From the NCBI GenBank assembly GCA_020846105.1, contig JADLEN010000188.1:1-12683 (forward strand): 12,683 nucleotides of DNA, read 5' to 3'. Below are positions 1 to 6,263 of the stretch, in pieces (position 1 is the first letter of the stretch; each line of letters begins with the position of its first letter). The notes under the pieces were generated by a model that saw nothing but the letters and a program-made list of their open reading frames with translations, ran no database searches and was not told the DNA's origin. This stretch comes from Chitinophagaceae bacterium (GTDB lineage Bacteria > Bacteroidota > Bacteroidia > Chitinophagales > Chitinophagaceae). Position numbers and translations under genes: made by a program.

Positions 1-50
1 GCAAAAGGCTAGCGCTCCATAGAATGCCGAGCTGGGCTAGGGCTGGGTAA

Positions 51-89
51 AAACAAAAAAAGCAACCGCCTACTCAGCGATTGCTTTTT
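51..89 (-). terminator. Intrinsic terminator of the T9SS cargo operon
   Basis: An inverted repeat pairs 61-69 with 77-85 around a 7-base loop (70-76). Read on the minus strand, all pairs are canonical except one G-U wobble; on the plus strand that pair would be an A-C mismatch, so the minus strand is favoured. The stem extends through A/T pairs, and on the minus strand it runs into a U-rich tail (complement of the A-rich stretch 51-60). It lies about 45 bases past the stop codon of the propeller gene, as expected for the end of that transcript. Confidence 0.8.
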
Positions 90-131
90 CCTTGTAGCTC
101 CTATGCAAAATGCAGCGGCAGCTTGAATTCT

Positions 132-1769
132 TTATTCCTTCACCACCTTCGTAGTATACACATCGCCTGCATCTGTTTTCAGATGCAACAAATACATACC
201 CGATGGCAGCTCGGCAATGCCTATTTGCGCTTTATTATTTTGCGTAGTTATGCGCTTCATTTCTTGGCCTACAATGTTGTACAAGCGCAGCTCAGTGCTG
301 CTTTGCAAGCCTTCAATATTAATAAAATCATTAGCAGGATTAGGATAAACACTAAAACCCACCTCAGCTATCTGTGGCTGCTTAGGAATACTCAGCGGGT
401 CGCATTGTGGGTCGCTAGGGCCTATGCAGCCATTACTATCTACTTTCATTATCCAGCCTCGCTGGCTAGGTAGGCTAGCGCCAATAGTACGGTTGTAATA
501 TACCCCACACATCACAAAACCTTTCTCTGCCGTGGCTATCATATCGTACATGCCACCTGCCGATTCGCTAGAGGTATCACTCGCATCTTTGGGCGCACGC
601 AATATTCTACGATAGATAAGTTTGCCATCCTTGCTGTAGTGTAGCTGCATATAGCGCCCATACTTAAAGTTTTTGCCAAAAGAATCAACGGTAACATGAG
701 TTACTACTTTAAAACTACTGTCAGCAAGCTCTATTATTTTTATATAGCTGATGCCACTAAATCTAGAGTAGTAGTCGTCTATGGCGGTCTGCCATAGCTT
801 ATTGCGCGCAGCATCTAGCTTTATCAGCACACGCTTAGATTGCAAGTCTATGGCAGCAGTAGGTATAGCTGCGTTATATGCCATTGCCGATGTACTGTAT
901 AGATAGCCACCATCTTTGGTACGCAATGCCTCAGAAATAACACCTTGACAATCGGTCAAAGCTGCTTTGGGGCTTGCATAGTGCCATTGCTGATTGCCTG
1001 CGGTATCCGTCTTAATTATTATAGATTGATGCCTGTAATTAGTATCATATGTTATACCATAATTGCGTGTTCCTCCAAAAAGTGTATATCCGCTTTCGTC
1101 CACAAGCAAATCAAAAATGCCAGTAGTAATAAAGTTGCTTGGAGATTGATAAACTTTATGCCAAATTTCATTTAAGGCAGTATCTAATTTAAACAACATG
1201 CTTTTTAAAGTATCTCCCTGCATTAAAAGCTGACCTGCTATGAGCAAATGTTTTTGATCATCAAAAACAACTGAAGAACAATACATAAAAGTATCCATTC
1301 CTACAATTGGTTTGATTAGTTCTTTAAATCGAACTTTATTTAAATTACTATCAAGTGTAAGTATAAAACATATTTGTGCGCTAGGGATTGCAAGTGTACC
1401 CACAATTGCATATAAATTTTCATTGATTTTAGTTATAGCTTTTATATTCCCTTCAATTTCTTTATCTGGATATTCAGGAACCGTAAAAAAATTACTTTTC
1501 TCCTCATTTCCATTTTGATCAAAACGACTAATACGGACTCCCTTATCGCCAATACTACTGTCTAAACTAATAGCCATTGTGATAAATGCCCCCTTTTCGC
1601 CAAAAGGTACTATTGCTTGAAACAAGGAAGCGGTAGCATCATTGGTATAGAGCTTATTAAAGCCTGCCTGTGCCATAGCCATATAGGGCAACATACAAAA
1701 AACAAATAGCCATAGCCCTAAAGGGCTATGACTATTGCTGCGTTTACTATTGTTTGATAAGTTTTCCAT
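132..1769 (-). CDS. Secreted beta-propeller-like protein with T9SS type A sorting domain
   Basis: A 545-residue exported protein of unknown binding or catalytic role. Residues 1-34 form a signal peptide: charged start, hydrophobic core about 17-32, likely cleavage after AMA. The body carries a motif of hydrophobics, D, two residues, G or L, N and often W, with its D (or equivalent) at residues 84, 140, 196, 255, 319, 379 and 444. That is seven repeats spaced 56-65 apart, which fits a seven-bladed beta-propeller. Residues about 472-545 are a T9SS type A sorting domain: YPNPAND, a LYNIVGQE strand, a PSGMYLLHL strand and a basic KVVKE end. In this family the domain is cleaved after outer-membrane passage and the cargo is often attached to the surface. 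The ATG at 1769 lies inside the end of the protease gene (23-base overlap), so translation is probably coupled. No catalytic motif was seen. The family level is secure; the function is unknown. Confidence 0.85.
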   Translation of the reverse strand: MENLSNNSKRSNSHSPLGLWLFVFCMLPYMAMAQAGFNKLYTNDATASLFQAIVPFGEKGAFITMAISLDSSIGDKGVRISRFDQNGNEEKSNFFTVPEYPDKEIEGNIKAITKINENLYAIVGTLAIPSAQICFILTLDSNLNKVRFKELIKPIVGMDTFMYCSSVVFDDQKHLLIAGQLLMQGDTLKSMLFKLDTALNEIWHKVYQSPSNFITTGIFDLLVDESGYTLFGGTRNYGITYDTNYRHQSIIIKTDTAGNQQWHYASPKAALTDCQGVISEALRTKDGGYLYSTSAMAYNAAIPTAAIDLQSKRVLIKLDAARNKLWQTAIDDYYSRFSGISYIKIIELADSSFKVVTHVTVDSFGKNFKYGRYMQLHYSKDGKLIYRRILRAPKDASDTSSESAGGMYDMIATAEKGFVMCGVYYNRTIGASLPSQRGWIMKVDSNGCIGPSDPQCDPLSIPKQPQIAEVGFSVYPNPANDFINIEGLQSSTELRLYNIVGQEMKRITTQNNKAQIGIAELPSGMYLLHLKTDAGDVYTTKVVKE

Positions 1770-4700
1770 AATACAGTGTTTGTTCGCCTTGTGTCACCTG
1801 ATACAAATATACACCATTTGTCCAATGCTCGGCATCTAACTGATATTGCCTTTGCATAGCGGGCAATGGCGTATTCAATACCTTGCGACCTAGCACATCG
1901 TATATGCTCAGCTCGGCATTGGCCTCGCCCAGCAGTTGGTAGCGAATATCAAAATACCGATGCGAAGGGTTGGGTGCAATGCTCAGAAAAGCTGTGGGCT
2001 CCAAGGGCACATCTGCGGCATTAGGGTCTGTACGGCGGGCATTATTGCCAGTATAGCTAGGCACATCATTTTGTTCTTTGGCACAATATTCGCCATAGGC
2101 AAATCCTAGCCAATTGCAAGCACGCTCATGCACCCACATTTTTGCACTATCGCGCAGGTAGCGCAAGCTATCTATTTGCACAGTACTAAGGCTATCCCAG
2201 CGCAAAGACCCAGATTGGTAATGCTGTGCTATTAGGCGTATAAGGCTAGCACCTAGTGCAAATTCGGCTTGCTCTTCTGTGGTCAGCACTCTGGTACTGG
2301 CTATAGCATCGTAGCGGGCCAAGCCTTGGGCTATTTGCCCGCTTTGCAACTGTAATATCGCACGCTCAATATCGGCATAAGGGCTGTTCATAGCCAGTAG
2401 TGCACTGTCTATTTTGCTATTGCGGTCTTCGCTATAGTCGTCGTAGGCAGCCACCAGGCTAGCAGTAGCACTAGCAGCAGCAGCACTAGTCCATGGCCAT
2501 GTATCGCCTAGCCCACCAGGGTCTATGGTTATCTCTATTGGCAAAGTGCAATTACTGTTATAAGGTTTACCATCAATAGCAACATTCGCAGACCTTTTGT
2601 TAGGCTTTTCGCTAGTCATCAACAAGCTGTAGTAATACTTGTCTATAGGTTGGGTTTTGGGCGAGGTAGAGGCAGCGTCTTGCATGTATATATCCTGCGA
2701 CCACAATGCCCCAGACCCATTGAATATATTGCCAGCAAGATCTGCTTCACTGCCTTGCACACGGCGTATGCCCCCAGGCTCGGCACTGCTGCCAAATACA
2801 TACTCAGATTGTACAATACCACTCATGTAATTATTGCACAAAAATTCTAAGCCTTCGCTCTTATTGTCATTTAGGAGGTCAAATATTTTATTGGTATTGA
2901 GTCTAGTGCTCAGGTTGCCTACTTTAAGGTTGGCATAGCTATTGTTTTGGATACGGTTATTTACAGAGCCACTATTGTCCACATCCACACCCATACATTT
3001 TTGAATATCGTCGCGCAAGCTAGATTTTTCGAAATGGTTGCTCTGCACCTGAAAACCATTGCTAGACCACATTTTAATACCCTTGGCCACTATAGTTGTA
3101 GAAAATGGGTGGTTCACCAAAAAGTTGTTGTTCTTGATGCTAAAACTATTGAGAGCGCTAGTAGTAATACCATTCTGGTTGTTTTCGAAAGTAGAATTGC
3201 TAACTTTAAAATAGCCAGCAGTACCAAATACCTCTGAGCGGATACCCGTCATAAAACCTTTGAATGTACTAGGTTTTGCACTTGTATTGTCGCTTACATT
3301 CAGTGTAGCACCTACCGATAATATGGCTTCGCTCATTTCAGTAAATGAAGAAAATTTTGTAGTATAATAGCTGTAAGGCATTTTGTGCAAAAATTGGCAT
3401 CCTTTGATATTGATATTGTCCACATCAAACAAAGTAACTTGGGCACGTGGGTCGCGTATCATATGCTCATCTACCGTAAAGCTACTATTGAGTACATAAG
3501 AGCGGTTTGGCCATAGCCTTGTGCGCTCCCATCCGCTAGCGGTCAATTTCCAAGTAAGGTTGTGATACGCATTCCAGCTTATGCTGCGTCTATTATTTTT
3601 AAAGCGTGCATCTTGTATGCGTGCAATACCACCAGCCTTTGTAGCATCAAAATTTATTTCGTCTCCTAGGTTAATACCTACTAAAGCATTTTCTATAAGC
3701 CCATTATTTCTAACATATACTATCCCTTGGTTTGGGCTTATCCCTTCTTGGCTTTCGTACAAATTGCCTAAAACTGCTATGCCATACCACATTGTGGTAT
3801 CATTAACAGAACTTATTATGCCGCCATCTACATCTAGCTGTGCACCGGGCTCTACAATAATATTGGCATGATAAGGCATCAATACCCTACACTTAATCGT
3901 CAATTTGTTACCTTGTTTCACCACTATATCGCTATACATTTTAATGTCGAAATCCCACGTTTCGTCTTGGGTTATTTCGTAGGGCAGCAATTGCCCCTGT
4001 CCTGTATGGTCATGATACTTATCCTCTGGCCAAGTATTGTAGATATATTTTCTACAAGTCAAAAAGTGAGCATTTCGGTGCATTCTGCCTATTTGGGTCG
4101 GTGTCAATTCCCAGCGCCATGAACCATAATCCATTACATTAAAAGTAGTAACCGTATCGGGCACACAAGGAGTGCCTTTAGTGCCGGGGTAGGCATCTAG
4201 CCCTAGTATATCGTAGGCATAATCATATAGAGATTCGTCGCAAGTCATATCAAAAGTGTGCTCTAGCCCTAAATGGTGGCCTATCTCGTGTAGTATCTCT
4301 TCCGATGCTGTTTGACGTGAAGGATAAGGCATTTGAAACACATTGCCCATAGCTATATATTGTATGCCTGCATTATAACCTGCGGCCATGTGACTTGAAA
4401 TAGATGTACTCCCCAAAGCATATCCAACTACTCCATAGCCCTCATCATGATAAAGCAAAAATATATTCATTACCTTTTCTGGGTCTATTAAGTAGTCTTC
4501 AAGATTACCAGAATAAGTACCACTGCCAGCCGTAGAACCACCATAAAGATTTTTAAATTTCAAATCCATGTTGTGGTATTTGATAAATGGCCGCGAAGGG
4601 TCGGACGGGTCTTTTACGATCTCTATTCTAAACCTCGAATCCTCCACATGGCAGCTTCCGCAAATAGCTGTTTTGGGCAAAGCGGGTACTGCAACATTTT

Positions 4701-5133
4701 TCAACATCTTACTAGCCTCCTCTATAATTTCTGCAATCAAGGCTCTGTCTGTGGGATTGTCAGCATAATTAACCTTAGGCCCAGTATATCCCAATTCAGG
4801 GTTTACCACGTGTATCATTACTTTAATAGTCTTATTCATATACAAAGCGGTGGTATCTCCGTTTGCAGGAATATAGTTTTCCTTCTTTTTATAAAAATCA
4901 TGGAAAATTTCAGAAGTAGGTGTACAGCTTGCAAAGGCAGGTCCTGTATCGCCTACATCTCCATCTGGCGGTGGTATAATATCTGGAGGTATCGGCACAG
5001 GTGCTGCCGACCCAGGTAAAGTATAGCATTTAAAACTCGAATCTGATTGAGCACTCGTTAAACAGATTTGCCCGAAGAGGCACATAGCAAGCATTACCTT
5101 AAATTTGGGTATGCTGCAAATTAATTTTTTCAT
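1747..5133 (-). CDS. Secreted M43-like (pappalysin/cytophagalysin) zinc metalloprotease with beta-helix and T9SS sorting domain
   Basis: An 1128-residue exported protease. Residues 1-28 are a signal peptide (cleavage near TSA-Q), followed by a Pro-rich linker (about 44-56). The catalytic domain covers about 100-375. It opens with IKVMIHVV, as in M43 enzymes, and has HEIGHHLGLEH at 282-292: zinc ligands H282, H286 and H292, general base E283. A Met-turn NVMDY (M334, Y336) is followed by an LTPTQIGRMHRN segment, also typical of M43. Residues about 400-805 are rich in short strands and Asn-containing turns, resembling a right-handed parallel beta-helix used for binding or adhesion. A helical Ala-rich segment (about 883-1015) links to a T9SS type A sorting domain (about 1047-1128, APNPSHRYFDIRY, LSIYDVLGRK, NGVYLYQV). 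The start is the ATG directly before the MKKLICS signal peptide. It is the first gene of a pair with the overlapping propeller gene. The substrate is not deducible. Confidence 0.88.
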   Translation of the reverse strand: MKKLICSIPKFKVMLAMCLFGQICLTSAQSDSSFKCYTLPGSAAPVPIPPDIIPPPDGDVGDTGPAFASCTPTSEIFHDFYKKKENYIPANGDTTALYMNKTIKVMIHVVNPELGYTGPKVNYADNPTDRALIAEIIEEASKMLKNVAVPALPKTAICGSCHVEDSRFRIEIVKDPSDPSRPFIKYHNMDLKFKNLYGGSTAGSGTYSGNLEDYLIDPEKVMNIFLLYHDEGYGVVGYALGSTSISSHMAAGYNAGIQYIAMGNVFQMPYPSRQTASEEILHEIGHHLGLEHTFDMTCDESLYDYAYDILGLDAYPGTKGTPCVPDTVTTFNVMDYGSWRWELTPTQIGRMHRNAHFLTCRKYIYNTWPEDKYHDHTGQGQLLPYEITQDETWDFDIKMYSDIVVKQGNKLTIKCRVLMPYHANIIVEPGAQLDVDGGIISSVNDTTMWYGIAVLGNLYESQEGISPNQGIVYVRNNGLIENALVGINLGDEINFDATKAGGIARIQDARFKNNRRSISWNAYHNLTWKLTASGWERTRLWPNRSYVLNSSFTVDEHMIRDPRAQVTLFDVDNINIKGCQFLHKMPYSYYTTKFSSFTEMSEAILSVGATLNVSDNTSAKPSTFKGFMTGIRSEVFGTAGYFKVSNSTFENNQNGITTSALNSFSIKNNNFLVNHPFSTTIVAKGIKMWSSNGFQVQSNHFEKSSLRDDIQKCMGVDVDNSGSVNNRIQNNSYANLKVGNLSTRLNTNKIFDLLNDNKSEGLEFLCNNYMSGIVQSEYVFGSSAEPGGIRRVQGSEADLAGNIFNGSGALWSQDIYMQDAASTSPKTQPIDKYYYSLLMTSEKPNKRSANVAIDGKPYNSNCTLPIEITIDPGGLGDTWPWTSAAAASATASLVAAYDDYSEDRNSKIDSALLAMNSPYADIERAILQLQSGQIAQGLARYDAIASTRVLTTEEQAEFALGASLIRLIAQHYQSGSLRWDSLSTVQIDSLRYLRDSAKMWVHERACNWLGFAYGEYCAKEQNDVPSYTGNNARRTDPNAADVPLEPTAFLSIAPNPSHRYFDIRYQLLGEANAELSIYDVLGRKVLNTPLPAMQRQYQLDAEHWTNGVYLYQVTQGEQTLYYGKLIKQ

Positions 5134-5235
5134 TTTGTTTCAAATTAATGTGTGAAAGAATATTGCCGCTCTACCTTCCTTAAGGGCAGAGGTTTATTGG
5201 GTGGTTAATTACTTGCTCATCGCCTACTTATCCGC
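5134..5235. other. Gap between protease start and structured element
   Basis: About 100 bases lie between the protease start codon and the T-tract of the structured element. I see no convincing promoter here. The nearest -7-like match is TTAATTTG on the minus strand, one base off consensus, but it lies only about 8 bases before the ATG and has no TTG at the expected spacing. The protease transcript may therefore begin further upstream, at the box at 5502-5534. Confidence 0.4.
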
Positions 5236-5326
5236 AAACAAAAAAAGTAGCGTGGGCTTTGCTTATATCTTGCTCATTCAGGTGTTCAAAGCCTTTGTAC
5301 GCAAGTACAGCAAACACCCACACTAC
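5236..5326 (-). terminator. Terminator-like stem with T-tract, possible attenuator
   Basis: On the minus strand, 5326-5317 (gtagtgtggg) pairs with 5256-5247 (cccacgctac): ten pairs, one of them G-U on this strand (A-C on the other), with further A/T pairs at the base. Seven T follow directly (5246-5240), then GTTT. The loop is about 60 bases and contains its own hairpins, including a 5-bp stem around 5301-5304. The long loop is unusual for an intrinsic terminator, so this is tentative. It lies 105-115 bases upstream of the protease start, on the same strand. Confidence 0.4.
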
Positions 5327-5391
5327 TTTAGTGCAGGCGTTTGGCTTATACATTGTCCGCGTACTTTTACTTTTTGAACGTTTGAATGAGC
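5272..5391. repeat. Rod-like nested inverted repeats
   Basis: The outer arms 5272-5291 and 5372-5391 are complementary over 20 positions: 9 perfect pairs, three G-U or U-G, seven perfect pairs and one G-U when read on the plus strand. Inside them 5297-5302 pairs with 5359-5364 (gtacgc/gcgtac), 5311-5318 with 5336-5343 (7 of 8), and 5321-5325 with 5329-5333. A competing local hairpin has a 5-bp stem at 5296-5300/5305-5309 and a GCAA tetraloop on the plus strand. Just outside, 5401-5417 is a perfect 7-bp stem with loop AAA (tatagcgaaacgctata). The nesting is too regular to be chance, and is consistent with a folded RNA or a REP/MITE-like element. Confidence 0.65.
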
Positions 5392-5501
5392 GGCTTCTTG
5401 TATAGCGAAACGCTATAGAAAATTGTTTCTTTTTATTGGCATTGTATCTTTTTAATGATCCAAATGCCACTGAGTTTCTTTTTTTTATAATTTCATTAAC
5501 G

Positions 5502-5534
5502 CAAAGTTAGCAGATATAGCAACACAAAAAGCAA
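5502..5534 (-). promoter_or_regulatory. Bacteroidota-type promoter TTG-N22-TAACTTTG
   Basis: On the minus strand TAACTTTG (5509-5502) matches the -7 consensus TAnnTTTG exactly. A TTG (5534-5532) lies 22 bases upstream, within the 17-23 base range known for the -33 element of this phylum. Transcription would start near 5495 and run into the structured element and then toward the metalloprotease gene, which otherwise lacks a good promoter. Confidence 0.45.
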
Positions 5535-5593
5535 GGAAAATAACACGTTTTTTTAAAGTATTTTTCGTTTTCGCAAAGCACTAAAAACAGTAT

Positions 5594-5633
5594 AAAAGCC
5601 CACAAAACACCCAAAAAGCCCATAAAACAGCCC
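5594..5633. repeat. Two-copy 20-bp imperfect direct repeat
   Basis: Bases 5594-5613 and 5614-5633 match at 17 of 20 positions (both begin aaaagccca and contain aaaaca). The pair lies immediately before the 21-bp array but is not a copy of its unit. It may be a separate slippage product. Confidence 0.7.
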
Positions 5634-5640
5634 AAGCAAG

Positions 5641-6033
5641 CCATACAAGCGAGTGACAGAAGCATACATACGAATGAAAGAAGCATACATACGAATGAGA
5701 ACAGCATACAAGCGAGTGAGAGAAGCATACATACGAATGAGAACAGCATACAAGCGAGTGAGAGAAGCATACATACGAATGAGAGAAGCATACATACGAA
5801 TGAGAACAGCATACAAGCGAGTGAGAGAAGCATACATACGAATGAGAACAGCATACAAGCGAGTGAGAGAAGCATACATACGAATGAGAACAGCATACAT
5901 ACGAATGAGAACAGCATACATACGAATGAGAACAGCATACAAGCGAGTGAGAGAAGCATACATACGAATGAGAGAAGCATACATGCGAATGAGAACAGCA
6001 TACACGCGAATGAGAGAAGCATACAAACACACA
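5641..6033. repeat. 18-copy 21-bp tandem array with two alternating unit types
   Basis: Eighteen contiguous 21-bp units fill 5656-6033, preceded by a degenerate copy at 5641-5655. Read on the plus strand the unit encodes a heptad in two main forms, A = REAYIRM and B = RTAYKRV, plus a chimera C = RTAYIRM. The order is A A B A B, A A B A B, A C C B A, then three diverged units (REAYMRM, RTAYTRM, REAYKHT). Two 105-bp blocks (5656-5760 and 5761-5865) differ at only two bases, so the array grew by duplication of multi-unit blocks as well as single units. Divergence is concentrated at the edges, as in minisatellites. There are no spacers, so it is not a CRISPR. Because 21 is a multiple of 3, long frames exist on both strands; none has convincing start signals, so I annotate DNA repeats rather than a gene. 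Confidence 0.95.
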
Positions 6034-6226
6034 AAATCTCTTTTCTGGGCCACCATCACCACCATCAAGATACCCACCCCTATCGCCACAGCCCTTGCGC
6101 CCACTATACCCTTGCTCATAGCCCCAAGTGGCAAACCAACAAAGCTTGCAGCGCTAGCCAGCATCAAAACAAACAACACCCCACAAATACCCCTGCACAG
6201 CTATAGGATAAGCCGCCTTGGCTACT
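6034..6226. other. Non-repetitive gap between array and peptidase promoter
   Basis: About 190 bases, rich in A and C on the plus strand. No confident gene was found. A minus-strand frame that continues through the array begins here at a GTG (6179) and would encode two hydrophobic stretches before the repeats; a plus-strand frame leaves the array and runs on to 6291. Neither has a recognisable start signal or domain. Confidence 0.4.
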
Positions 6227-6234
6227 TACTTTTG
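6227..6234 (+). promoter_or_regulatory. -7 box TACTTTTG of the S9 peptidase gene
   Basis: TACTTTTG matches TAnnTTTG exactly. No TTG is present 17-23 bases upstream, so the -33 element is weak or absent. A start near 6241 would leave a leader of about 23 bases before the ATG at 6264. It would also exclude the GTG at 6234 as a start codon, because that codon overlaps the box. Confidence 0.45.
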
Positions 6235-6263
6235 TGCTTTCTTTCCTTACCACAAATATCTAT

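Larger units (their letters stand above)
5236..5495 (-). ncRNA. Candidate structured small RNA or 5' leader
   Basis: A transcript starting near 5495 from the promoter-like site at 5502-5534 would cross the hairpin 5417-5401, the long inverted repeat 5391-5272 and the terminator-like stem ending at 5240, about 255 bases in all. It could be a free small RNA, or the leader of the metalloprotease gene with premature termination. An 80-codon frame (GTG at 5470, stop at 5228) runs through it. That frame is very basic, has no start or domain support, and reads past the T-tract before its stop, which argues against it being the product. Pairing evidence on strand is mixed: the long arm pairs better on the plus strand, while the terminator stem and T-tract fit the minus strand. 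I do not recognise a known RNA family. Confidence 0.35.

Noticed and set aside
5228..5470. 80-codon minus-strand frame in the structured element (GTG start)
   Set aside because: It is very basic, has no recognised domain, and its stop lies beyond the T-tract of the terminator-like stem; dense inverted repeats explain the region better than a protein.
5437..5486. Plus-strand terminator (tggcatt/aatgcca stem followed by a T-run)
   Set aside because: The stem is only 7 bp with a 19-base loop and the T-run starts several bases away; no plus-strand transcript is apparent upstream.
5656..6033. CRISPR array
   Set aside because: Units are contiguous 21-mers with no unique spacers and no cas genes nearby.
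5641..6033. Plasmid-type iteron origin
   Set aside because: Unit length is in the iteron range, but 18 head-to-tail copies without a rep gene, DnaA boxes or a clear AT-rich unwinding region do not support it.
6234..6263. GTG at 6234 as start of the S9 peptidase
   Set aside because: It would put extra residues before a textbook signal peptide and overlaps the -7 box; the ATG at 6264 starts directly with the signal peptide.
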